In this document: piece after piece, positions 1-4,782 of the stretch | Numbering within the stretch: position 1 is the first letter of the stretch | Layout: each line of letters opens with the position of its first letter | From: Candidatus Omnitrophica bacterium CG1_02_40_15 | GTDB taxonomy: Bacteria > Omnitrophota > Gorgyraeia > Gorgyraeales > Gorgyraeaceae | Direction of reading: 5' to 3' | Length of the DNA stretch: 14,269 nucleotides | Assembly (NCBI GenBank): GCA_001871815.1 | Contig: MNVP01000045.1 | Coordinates: forward strand, 1-14,269 | Notes under the pieces: model-generated | The model's input: the letters and a program-made list of their open reading frames with translations, nothing else | Database searches by the model: none | What the model was told of the DNA's origin: nothing | Translations under genes and position numbers: made by a program

Positions 1-514
1 TTGCCTCTTTAAGCGCCTGCCACATTAATTCATCACTATCAATTGAATTACCATCATCTGAAATCGCAATCACTCCTTGTTTTTTTAATGCAGCTATATC
101 CGTTAATTTCTTACCAGTTCTTTCCATTGTGATTGCCCCGCATATAAATACTCCCACATTTGCCGTCTTTTTAATAATATCACTCAGCGTTTTGATAACC
201 CCTGCGGAATCAAGGCTTGGTAATGTATTTGGCATGGCGAGGACGCTTGTAACCCCGCCTTTAGCCGCGGCCTTTGTGCCGCTAAAAACAGTTTCTTTGT
301 CTTCTCTGCCAGGTTCTCTCAAATGAACATGCATGTCGACAATTCCAGGCATCACAATTTTTCCTGCAGCGTCAATAACTGTTTCAGCCTTGGCATCCAA
401 ACCAAAGCCTATTTTGGATATCTTCTCGCCTTCTACCAGAATATCCATTACTTCGTCTATTTTATTGCCAGGGTCAATTACATGGCCATTTTTAATGAGT
501 AATTTCAGATGCAT
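1..514 (-). CDS. pyrC: Dihydroorotase, 5' part of the gene (runs off the left edge)
   Basis: Catalyses reversible cyclisation of N-carbamoyl-L-aspartate to dihydroorotate, the third step of UMP synthesis, in the cytoplasm. About 171 N-terminal residues are visible. The amidohydrolase metal-binding signature DMHVHLREPG lies at residues 60-69 (H62 and H64 are the expected zinc ligands). It is followed by a GGVTSVLAMPNT block typical of class I dihydroorotases and an ISDDG segment near residue 153. The start ATG (514-512) has a good ribosome-binding site, AAAGGTGA, about 5 bases upstream. It lies 16 bases after the pyrB stop on the same strand, so the genes are almost certainly co-transcribed. 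The C-terminal two thirds lie outside the window, so catalytic completeness cannot be judged. An inactive PyrC-like partner of aspartate transcarbamoylase is possible, but the intact HxH motif argues for an active enzyme. Confidence 0.93.
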   Translation of the reverse strand, partial: MHLKLLIKNGHVIDPGNKIDEVMDILVEGEKISKIGFGLDAKAETVIDAAGKIVMPGIVDMHVHLREPGREDKETVFSGTKAAAKGGVTSVLAMPNTLPSLDSAGVIKTLSDIIKKTANVGVFICGAITMERTGKKLTDIAALKKQGVIAISDDGNSIDSDELMWQALKEA

Positions 515-530
515 AGTCACCTTTGGGTGG

Positions 531-1490
531 CTAAGGAATTGATGTACCCTTATCCCTAGCTTGAGAAACCCAGAATAAAACTGCCATCCTGACAGCAATT
601 CCATTTGTAACCTGTTCCAATATTACAGAATTTCCGCCGTCAGCAACCTCGCTTGATATTTCAACCCCCCTATTTATAGGGCCTGGATGCATGACAATAA
701 TATCTTTTTTGGCTTTTTTCAATCTCTCTTCTGTTATTCCGAAACTTTTAAAATATTCCAGCTGGCTCGGGAATGCCTTCATATCATCCCGCTCAAACTG
801 CATCCTTAATACATTTATAGCGTCGGCTTCACTCAACGCTTCATCTATATTATCCGTAACTTTAACCCCCATCCTCTCTATCCCCGGAGGAATCAGAATC
901 TTTGGCGCGCAAACAGTCACCTTTGCCCCAAATTTGGTCAAACCCCATATATTCGATCGGGCGACCCTGGAATGCGCGATGTCTCCCACTATACTTACAT
1001 TCAAACCCTCTAACCTGCCAGTTTTTTTCCTCAATGTGAACATATCTAAAAGCGCCTGCGTAGGGTGCTCATGCCAGCCGTCTCCCGCGTTTATTACGCT
1101 TATATTCACATTGCGGGCCAGCATATTAGCCGCGCCTGAACAATTATGCCTCACCACAATAATATCTGCTTTTAAAGCCTCTATGTTCCTGCCAGTATCA
1201 TTTAAGGTCTCGCCTTTTTTTACGCTTGAAGACTCTACTGCAATATTTATAACATCAGCTGAGAGCCTTTTGGCAGCCACTTCAAAAGACACTCTGGTCC
1301 TTGTAGATGGCTCGTAAAATAGATTTACCACTGTTTTGCCGCGCAGCGCAGGAACCTTCTTGATCTTCCTGCCAAGGATTTCCCTGAAAGATTCAGCTGT
1401 GTCCAAGAGAAGCTCTATGTCTTCTTTTGAAAGATATTCCAACCCCAAAAGATCTTTATGAGCCCATAATGCCCTTTTCTTCTTTGTCAT
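531..1490 (-). CDS. pyrB: Aspartate carbamoyltransferase catalytic subunit
   Basis: Condenses carbamoyl phosphate with L-aspartate to give N-carbamoylaspartate, the committed step of pyrimidine synthesis. The 319-residue length is normal for the catalytic chain. Visible signatures are FYEPSTRTRVSFE (58-70, carbamoyl-phosphate loop STRTR at 62-66), HPTQALLD (142-149), GDIAHSRVARSN (from 169) and MHPGPINRGVEIS (from 267), with the closing ILEQVTNGIAVRMAVL helix. No regulatory subunit (pyrI) is seen, matching pyrR-pyrB-pyrC operons in which PyrR controls expression. The start ATG at 1490 follows purine-rich GAGGAAACGCAGG. The 62-base gap from pyrR is filled almost entirely by a palindromic element. 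Family assignment is secure from the sequence; the holoenzyme type (bare trimer or complex with PyrC) is inference. Confidence 0.96.
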   Translation of the reverse strand: MTKKKRALWAHKDLLGLEYLSKEDIELLLDTAESFREILGRKIKKVPALRGKTVVNLFYEPSTRTRVSFEVAAKRLSADVINIAVESSSVKKGETLNDTGRNIEALKADIIVVRHNCSGAANMLARNVNISVINAGDGWHEHPTQALLDMFTLRKKTGRLEGLNVSIVGDIAHSRVARSNIWGLTKFGAKVTVCAPKILIPPGIERMGVKVTDNIDEALSEADAINVLRMQFERDDMKAFPSQLEYFKSFGITEERLKKAKKDIIVMHPGPINRGVEISSEVADGGNSVILEQVTNGIAVRMAVLFWVSQARDKGTSIP

Positions 1491-1504
1491 CCTGCGTTTC
1501 CTCT

Positions 1505-1566
1505 ATGGCCCTTCGACTCGCTATGAGGCTCCTGCTCGTCGCCTCATTACGCTCACTCAGGGCCAT
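1505..1566. repeat. Imperfect palindromic element between pyrR and pyrB
   Basis: Two arms of about 25 bases (1505-1529 and 1541-1566) are inverted copies with a few mismatches. Outer ends are ATGGCCCT / AGGGCCAT and inner ends ATGAGGC / GCCTCAT. The 11-base loop is TCCTGCTCGTC. The right arm enters the end of pyrR and provides its last four codons and TGA stop (1555-1553). The loop matches 9 of 11 bases of the loop in the smaller palindrome at 2126-2162, which suggests one dispersed family. A role as an mRNA processing or stability hairpin between pyrR and pyrB is possible but not shown. Confidence 0.75.
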
Positions 1567-2104
1567 TTTCGCCTTCGGCGACAATGGTAACACTGTCTTC
1601 ATTGTCTATTTCCTGGAATTTCACCTGCACAAGCTCTTTCTGCGATGTGGGAATATTCTTTCCCACGTAATCAGCTCTTATAGGAAGTTCCCGATGGCCC
1701 CTGTCAATCAATACCGCAAGCTGTATTGTCCCAGGCCTGCCAAAATCTATAAGAGCATCCAATGCGCACCTGATAGTACGGCCTGTATATAAAACATCGT
1801 CCACGAGCACTATATTTTTATTCTCTATGTCAAAATCTATCTCTGTATTATGAATCACAGGCTGTTCTGATATAGCGCTTAAATCATCCCTGTAAAAGGT
1901 TATATCCAATGCCCCTACGTCTAATTTGGCGCCATAGAGGTTGTTTATCACTTTTGCGATGCGCTCTGCAAGGATATATCCTCTTGTCCTTATCCCGATT
2001 ATAACAAGGCCCTTAACGCCTTTATTATTTTCTATAATCTCGTGGCTTATCCTTGTAATTGAGCGCTCTATCTCTTCCTTTGTGAAAACCTGTTTTAAAG
2101 GCAT
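1553..2104 (-). CDS. pyrR: PyrR, pyrimidine operon attenuation protein / uracil phosphoribosyltransferase
   Basis: UMP-dependent RNA-binding regulator of the pyr operon, usually with some uracil phosphoribosyltransferase activity. The 183-residue protein has the type I PRPP-binding loop VLVDDVLYTGRT (99-110), the GIRTRG segment (37-42) and DRGHRELPI (134-142), all diagnostic of PyrR. First gene of pyrR-pyrB-pyrC on this strand. A PyrR-type hairpin and intrinsic terminator lie in the leader upstream (2230-2327), fitting autoregulated attenuation. The last residues (NGPE) and stop are encoded by a palindromic element at 1505-1566 rather than by typical family sequence, so the native C-terminus was probably replaced. 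The ribosome-binding site before ATG 2104 is weak (CGGGAATTGAT). Confidence 0.95.
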   Translation of the reverse strand: MPLKQVFTKEEIERSITRISHEIIENNKGVKGLVIIGIRTRGYILAERIAKVINNLYGAKLDVGALDITFYRDDLSAISEQPVIHNTEIDFDIENKNIVLVDDVLYTGRTIRCALDALIDFGRPGTIQLAVLIDRGHRELPIRADYVGKNIPTSQKELVQVKFQEIDNEDSVTIVAEGENGPE

Positions 2105-2125
2105 ATCAATTCCCGGTTAAATAAG

Positions 2126-2162
2126 ATCCTTCAAACGCTCCTATTCGTCGCGTTTTCAGGAT
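2126..2162. repeat. Small palindrome in the pyrR leader, related to the pyrR-pyrB element
   Basis: Arms 2126-2138 (ATCCTTCAAACGC) and 2150-2162 (GCGTTTTCAGGAT) pair at 11 of 13 positions around the 11-base loop TCCTATTCGTC. That loop differs from the loop at 1530-1540 only at two central bases. The element lies between the attenuator and the pyrR start and would form a hairpin about 20 bases before the start codon. Read directly from the sequence; function unknown. Confidence 0.6.
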
Positions 2163-2172
2163 TAATTCGGAC

Positions 2173-2211
2173 ACACAATTTACAAAAATCAAAAATTTTT
2201 GTAAATTGTGT
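2173..2211. repeat. AT-rich perfect inverted repeat in the pyr leader
   Basis: Perfect 17-base arms (2173-2189, ACACAATTTACAAAAAT, and its complement at 2195-2211) are separated by CAAAA. The match continues outward to GGAC/GTCC if a two-base bulge is allowed. It lies between the attenuator terminator and pyrR. No T-run follows on the minus strand, so it does not look like an intrinsic terminator. It could be another inserted palindrome, a stabilising RNA hairpin or a protein site. Confidence 0.7.
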
Positions 2212-2223
2212 CCTCATTAAAAT

Positions 2224-2257
2224 AAAAAAGGGCGGTCATCTTTTTGACTGCCCCCTT
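2224..2257 (-). terminator. Intrinsic terminator of the pyr leader (attenuator)
   Basis: On the minus strand the RNA reads GGGGGCAGUCA, a short A/G-rich loop, UGACCGCCC, then a U-run (UUUUUUAUUUU). The stem has one A-C mismatch and can extend through G-U pairs with the U-run. It lies between the pyr promoter and pyrR, as expected for an attenuator. I could not identify a clear antiterminator strand, so the switching mechanism is inferred from the PyrR family. Confidence 0.75.
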
Positions 2258-2296
2258 GCATTAAAATAATACTATATATTATACTCACTTTTACTC

Positions 2297-2327
2297 CCTT
2301 TTCAGCCTCTCTGTGCTGATTTAAAGG
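2297..2327 (-). promoter_or_regulatory. PyrR-binding-type RNA hairpin (anti-antiterminator)
   Basis: On the minus strand, an outer CCUUU/AAAGG stem and an inner UCAGC/GCUGA stem enclose the loop ACAGAGAG. The string CAGAGAGGCU matches the conserved core of known PyrR RNA sites (UCCAGAGAGGCU type in Bacillus). It lies just after the predicted transcription start, about 40 bases before the terminator, and the downstream gene encodes PyrR. Position, sequence and gene context agree; binding is inferred. Confidence 0.78.
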
Positions 2328-2342
2328 TATTTATTAAAATTA

Positions 2343-2370
2343 ATTATACCATTTATTTACCCCGTGTCAA
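2343..2370 (-). promoter_or_regulatory. Sigma-70-type promoter of the pyr operon
   Basis: The minus strand has TTGACA (2370-2365), a 16-base spacer and TATAAT (2348-2343), both consensus hexamers. It stands about 15 bases before the PyrR-type hairpin. The -35 hexamer lies in the last codons of the transposase gene (Leu-Thr of its C-terminus), so the transposase gene end and the operon promoter overlap. Confidence 0.8.
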
Positions 2371-2892
2371 GATTTTTTCGTACTTTCGTATTTCCATATT
2401 TTCAATATTTTCAACATCCAATTCCCATTGTTTTGGGTTATTAATAATATATTCTCGCATCTCTCTTAATTCTTTTTCGCCGCGAATAACATGGTCATAA
2501 AATGACCTTTGCCATAAAAAATGAATATTGCTGAATTCTGATCGTATTTGTTTTATGGACACGTCCTTAAATGATTTTATAATTTGCGATAACGATACGC
2601 GTTTTGTAGGGACAGAACATTGTTCTGTCCTTACAGCATTTGATATCACAATAATTCCATGTATATGATTTGGCATTGTAACGGATTCGTCCAATTTAAT
2701 ATCTCTATAATGATTAGGTATATCATGCCAGCATTTTGAAACAATCCTGCCGCATTCATTTAATACCATTGTATCATTTTCTATCTTTCCAAACCATTCG
2801 TCCCTGTCTTTTGTGCAGATAGTTACAAAATAATATCCATCCTGCGCATAATCATACCTTGGCAACCGATTATGTTTTCTTCGTTCCATCAT
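2353..2892 (-). CDS. REP-associated tyrosine transposase (RAYT, Y1/HUH family)
   Basis: Single-strand DNA endonuclease of the IS200-like Y1 superfamily, the type that acts on short GTAG-footed palindromes (REPs). The 179-residue protein has the RAYT N-terminus (RLPRYDYAQDGYYFVTICT, 9-27), the metal-binding HxH in VTMPNHIHGIIVI (H76, H78), the probable catalytic Tyr132 in SFYDHVIRGEKE, and the closing YIINNPKQWELD. It appears full length and uninterrupted. The start is supported by AAAGGGGG upstream of tandem ATGs. Residues about 86-96 (AVRTEQCSVPT) are encoded by a 31-base palindrome of the same family as those around the gene, inserted in the variable stretch after the HxH strand. Palindromes of this type flank it at 2932 and recur to 4759 and near 11000. 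It probably mobilises or once mobilised these elements. No IS ends were found; RAYTs are usually single-copy domesticated genes. Confidence 0.9.
   Translation of the reverse strand: MMERRKHNRLPRYDYAQDGYYFVTICTKDRDEWFGKIENDTMVLNECGRIVSKCWHDIPNHYRDIKLDESVTMPNHIHGIIVISNAVRTEQCSVPTKRVSLSQIIKSFKDVSIKQIRSEFSNIHFLWQRSFYDHVIRGEKELREMREYIINNPKQWELDVENIENMEIRKYEKILTRGK
2605..2635. repeat. GTAG-footed palindrome inside the transposase gene
   Basis: Arms TGTAGGGACAGAACA (2605-2619) and its complement (2621-2635) enclose a single T, with one mismatch. It matches the palindrome at 2932-2962 in length and in most arm positions. It is in frame in the RAYT and encodes AVRTEQCSVPT. The 31 bases are not a multiple of three, so the flanks must have adjusted or part of the sequence is ancestral. 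Confidence 0.85.
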
Positions 2893-2931
2893 TGCCCCCT
2901 TTCATTGCGATAACGAAATGAATTTCGTTTC

Positions 2932-2978
2932 TGTAGGGACAGCACAATGTGCTGTCCCTACAATATATGACACATCTG
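2932..2978. repeat. RAYT-type palindrome with 16-base tail, copy 1
   Basis: A perfect 31-base palindrome (2932-2962; 15-base arms TGTAGGGACAGCACA around one A) is followed by a 16-base tail, ATATATGACACATCTG. Copy 2 at 4713-4759 has the same palindrome plus tail with two mismatches in 47 bases. The GTAG at the foot of the stem matches the signature recognised by RAYT enzymes. It lies 40 bases upstream of the RAYT start. A separate inverted repeat, AACGAAAT-GA-ATTTCGTT (2912-2929), lies between it and the gene. Confidence 0.88.
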
Positions 2979-3004
2979 GAGACGTTTTTCTTTCAAAAAA
3001 TGCA

Positions 3005-3044
3005 AATAAAAAACCGCGTCCCGGTTATATATCGGGACGCGGTT
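3005..3044 (-). terminator. Intrinsic terminator of the CrtO-like gene
   Basis: Perfect 12-base GC-rich arms (AACCGCGTCCCG and its complement, 3012-3023 and 3033-3044) with a 9-base loop are followed on the minus strand by TTTTTTATTT. It lies about 30 bases after the stop of the minus-strand gene at 3075. Confidence 0.88.
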
Positions 3045-3074
3045 GGGCTGGTTTCAATAACTGTAGAGCAGACT

Positions 3075-3968
3075 TTATATACTCGTCACAATATCTCTTA
3101 AATTTTTGTAGTTATCATCTATTTTCGTTCCTCTAATAACTTTGAAATCTCCAAGTTCTTCTGCTTTTCCCAGCATAGCAAATGCAGGCCCTTTTAAAAC
3201 CTCTATTTTTAAATCATCGCTATCTGGATCTAAACCAATGCCTCCTAAGTCTGTTTCAAGCGTTTCCTTTTGTAATACATCTACAGCAACTACTATAAAT
3301 ATCTCTCCTTTAGTCTTGCCAGTATATGCTGTATAAAAGCTACCTAATTTTTCATACACCTCATTGCCATCAAACAATATTACATTGTCAAGCGATTGAG
3401 TAACGGTTGTAGTAGTAGGTGATAATTTATCGGCCTGTGGTTCTGTTGTGATCCCAATAGTAACGCCTTCGACAGTAGGTAGATTAGTAGTGGCTTGCTC
3501 GGTAGCTGGTGCGCTAGTAGTGCCTTCAGCAGAATGTAGCTTATCCTTTAATTCTCTTTTTTCAAGAATATTATAAATCCTAACTCTTAAATACCGCTGC
3601 ATTATAATTGGATATACATTTACAATAAGATTAATACCTACTATTATCATTAACGATATATACATCTGATTAATAAAAACATAAAACATTATGAAGAGCA
3701 TAACTATAAAATCTAATAAGTGTATTCCTTCATATAATCTACCCCCTTTTCCCCTATTTTCTAAGCCTTCAAGTGATTGTAATAAATTTTCAGATATACG
3801 GTTTCCTATAATTTTGCTATAGGCTTTTAAAAATACCCTTACCCCTAAGGTTTCATATAGCCTTGTGTATTTTTCAAAAGGCTTAGGTTCGAAATATAAA
3901 TCCATAATTTTTTGAATCAAGCTGATTTTTTTATTTTGGTGAGGAACTGCTCCCATTTTCTGTTGCAT
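3075..3968 (-). CDS. CrtO-like membrane protein with a C-terminal domain of unknown function (frameshifted from its signal peptide)
   Basis: Residues about 20-135 resemble glycosyl-4,4'-diaponeurosporenoate acyltransferase (CrtO-type) proteins: FEPKPFEKYTRLYETLGVRVF (positions 26-46), two hydrophobic segments (about 84-99 and 102-121) and the closing NVYPIIMQRYLRVR (117-130). A Thr/Pro-rich linker (about 150-192) leads to a C-terminal domain of about 105 residues that I do not recognise. The frame continues upstream of ATG 3968 through LRVPVGNSYERILQA to a TAG near 4033. A signal peptide in another frame (4010-4132) would join it if a run of seven G/C pairs at 4020-4026 had eight. The true gene is therefore probably 3075-4132, broken or phase-variable at that run. 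A terminator follows at 3005-3044. The acyltransferase resemblance is from memory of the family; its substrate is unknown. Confidence 0.7.
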   Translation of the reverse strand: MQQKMGAVPHQNKKISLIQKIMDLYFEPKPFEKYTRLYETLGVRVFLKAYSKIIGNRISENLLQSLEGLENRGKGGRLYEGIHLLDFIVMLFIMFYVFINQMYISLMIIVGINLIVNVYPIIMQRYLRVRIYNILEKRELKDKLHSAEGTTSAPATEQATTNLPTVEGVTIGITTEPQADKLSPTTTTVTQSLDNVILFDGNEVYEKLGSFYTAYTGKTKGEIFIVVAVDVLQKETLETDLGGIGLDPDSDDLKIEVLKGPAFAMLGKAEELGDFKVIRGTKIDDNYKNLRDIVTSI

Positions 3969-4009
3969 TGCCTGTAATATTCTTTCATAGCTATTTCCAA
4001 CAGGAACTC

Positions 4010-4132
4010 TTAACTTATTGGGGGGGTATTTCTAGGTAAATCTATTCCATATACTGTGCTATTAAATAGAAATGACACAGCTACAACTAATGATATAATT
4101 TTAGCATTAAAATCTTTATTAAACTTTAACAT
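4010..4132 (-). pseudogene. Signal-peptide fragment, 5' part of the frameshifted CrtO-like gene
   Basis: A 40-codon minus-strand ORF starts at ATG 4132. It reads MLKFNKDFNAK, a hydrophobic core (IISLVVAVSFLF), a likely cleavage region near STVYG, then IDLPRNTPPIS and a stop. This is a clear secretory signal. After PRNTP the frame crosses a C7 run (minus strand; G7 at 4020-4026). One extra C would continue it as PPNKLRVPVGNSYERI into the large ORF ending at 3075. The start has no strong ribosome-binding site. It is probably the true N-terminus of the neighbouring gene, separated by a 1-base slip or a sequencing error. Confidence 0.6.
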
Positions 4133-4170
4133 AATCTTGGCAAAAAAATTCTGCTTCGTTCTTATATCAG

Positions 4171-4199
4171 GTAGGGACAGGACAATGTCCTGTCCCTAC
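4171..4199. repeat. GTAG-footed palindrome, GGACA variant
   Basis: Perfect palindrome: 14-base arms GTAGGGACAGGACA around one A. It differs from the 2932 copy at one arm position. First of three palindromes packed in about 125 bases upstream of the signal-peptide ORF. Confidence 0.85.
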
Positions 4200-4223
4200 A
4201 AGTATGAGCTTCGCAGGACCCTT

Positions 4224-4253
4224 TGTAGTGAACGGTCGCGACCGTTCACTACA
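4224..4253. repeat. GTAG-footed palindrome with unrelated arms
   Basis: Fully self-complementary 30 bases: arm TGTAGTGAACGGTCG followed directly by its complement, with no spacer. It keeps the TGTAG foot of the other palindromes while the rest of the arm differs, suggesting a second subfamily under the same recognition rule. Confidence 0.85.
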
Positions 4254-4262
4254 GTAATTTTC

Positions 4263-4294
4263 ATATAGGGGACAGGCATGCCTGTCCCCTATAT
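4263..4294. repeat. ATAGGGGACAGG palindrome
   Basis: Perfect 32-base palindrome, arm ATATAGGGGACAGGCA followed by its complement. The foot is ATAG rather than GTAG, with a GGGACAGG stem like the other copies. Together with 4171 and 4224 it fills most of the 240-base gene-free stretch 4133-4372; I see nothing else there. Confidence 0.85.
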
Positions 4295-4372
4295 TATATA
4301 AGTATGCCATATAAAAGTGACATATTCAAGGTTTCGCATCAAATCATCTAAAATATAACCGAAACGCATCTA

Positions 4373-4712
4373 TCAATTAGGCTTGAATCCTATCTGAGGC
4401 TTTGGTTTTACAGGCGGAGGAGCCATAAGCTGGCGAATTGCTTCAAAGATTGCTTGGATATTTTCATCGTGTTTCTCGATCTTTCTTTCAAGTTCAACAA
4501 GTTTATAAGCAAGCTCTTTATTCATAGATAGAATCTGCCTTAACTTTACAAAAGACAAAAGTTCTCGCTATAGCTATATTAACCTGTACTGCTCGCTCGC
4601 TATTTAACACAGACGAAAGCATAAGAATCCCATGTTCTGTAAAAGCATGCGGCAATTGTGTAGAAAATTTTAGAGATTTAAGGTGGCCACAAATTGTGAC
4701 CCTAAAGATTTC
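4373..4712 (-). pseudogene. ORF6N-domain protein, truncated and frameshifted
   Basis: Two overlapping frames match successive parts of the intact ORF6N-domain protein at 13588-14121. The first reads LPHAFTEHGILMLSSVL and NSERAVQVNIAIARTFV (about 4558-4650). The second reads SFVKLRQILSMNKELAYKL and, at the end, PVKPKPQIGFKPN (4373-4558). The shift is explained by a 7-base tandem duplication, ACAAAAG twice (4548-4561 on the plus strand); removing one copy restores RTFVKLRQI. A second shift is likely near 4670-4690, where SQFVAT appears in another frame. The N-terminal 65 or so residues are missing and similarity stops beside a RAYT-type palindrome at 4713. Clearly non-functional as read. The intact family is a DNA-binding domain protein common in phage-related and accessory regions. 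Confidence 0.85.
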
Positions 4713-4759
4713 TGTAGGGACAGCACAGTGTGCGGTCCCTACAATATATGACACATCTG
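4713..4759. repeat. RAYT-type palindrome with 16-base tail, copy 2
   Basis: Same 31-base palindrome and ATATATGACACATCTG tail as 2932-2978, in the same orientation, with two mismatches, one of which breaks a pair in the stem. Weaker similarity continues a little further to TTCTTTCA. It marks the 5' truncation of the ORF6N pseudogene and lies 23 bases beyond the end of the GHL10 gene. Confidence 0.88.
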
Positions 4760-4782
4760 AAGGAGAAATTCTTTCACAAATC

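Noticed and set aside
691..1317. 208-codon plus-strand ORF opposite pyrB
   Set aside because: Antisense shadow of a clear aspartate carbamoyltransferase; no motifs or ribosome-binding site. The same applies to other plus-strand ORFs opposite pyrR, rsmI, glmS and the kinase gene.
2918..3136. Plus-strand 72-codon ORF containing VGTAQCAVPT
   Set aside because: Made from the palindrome, tail and terminator sequence; the peptide is just the palindrome translated.
4518..4754. Reading the 78-codon minus ORF as a gene
   Set aside because: Its start is encoded by the palindrome and tail and the rest is a frameshifted ORF6N fragment.
2605..4759. CRISPR array
   Set aside because: Repeats are palindromic, unevenly spaced, variable in sequence and not separated by spacers of uniform length.
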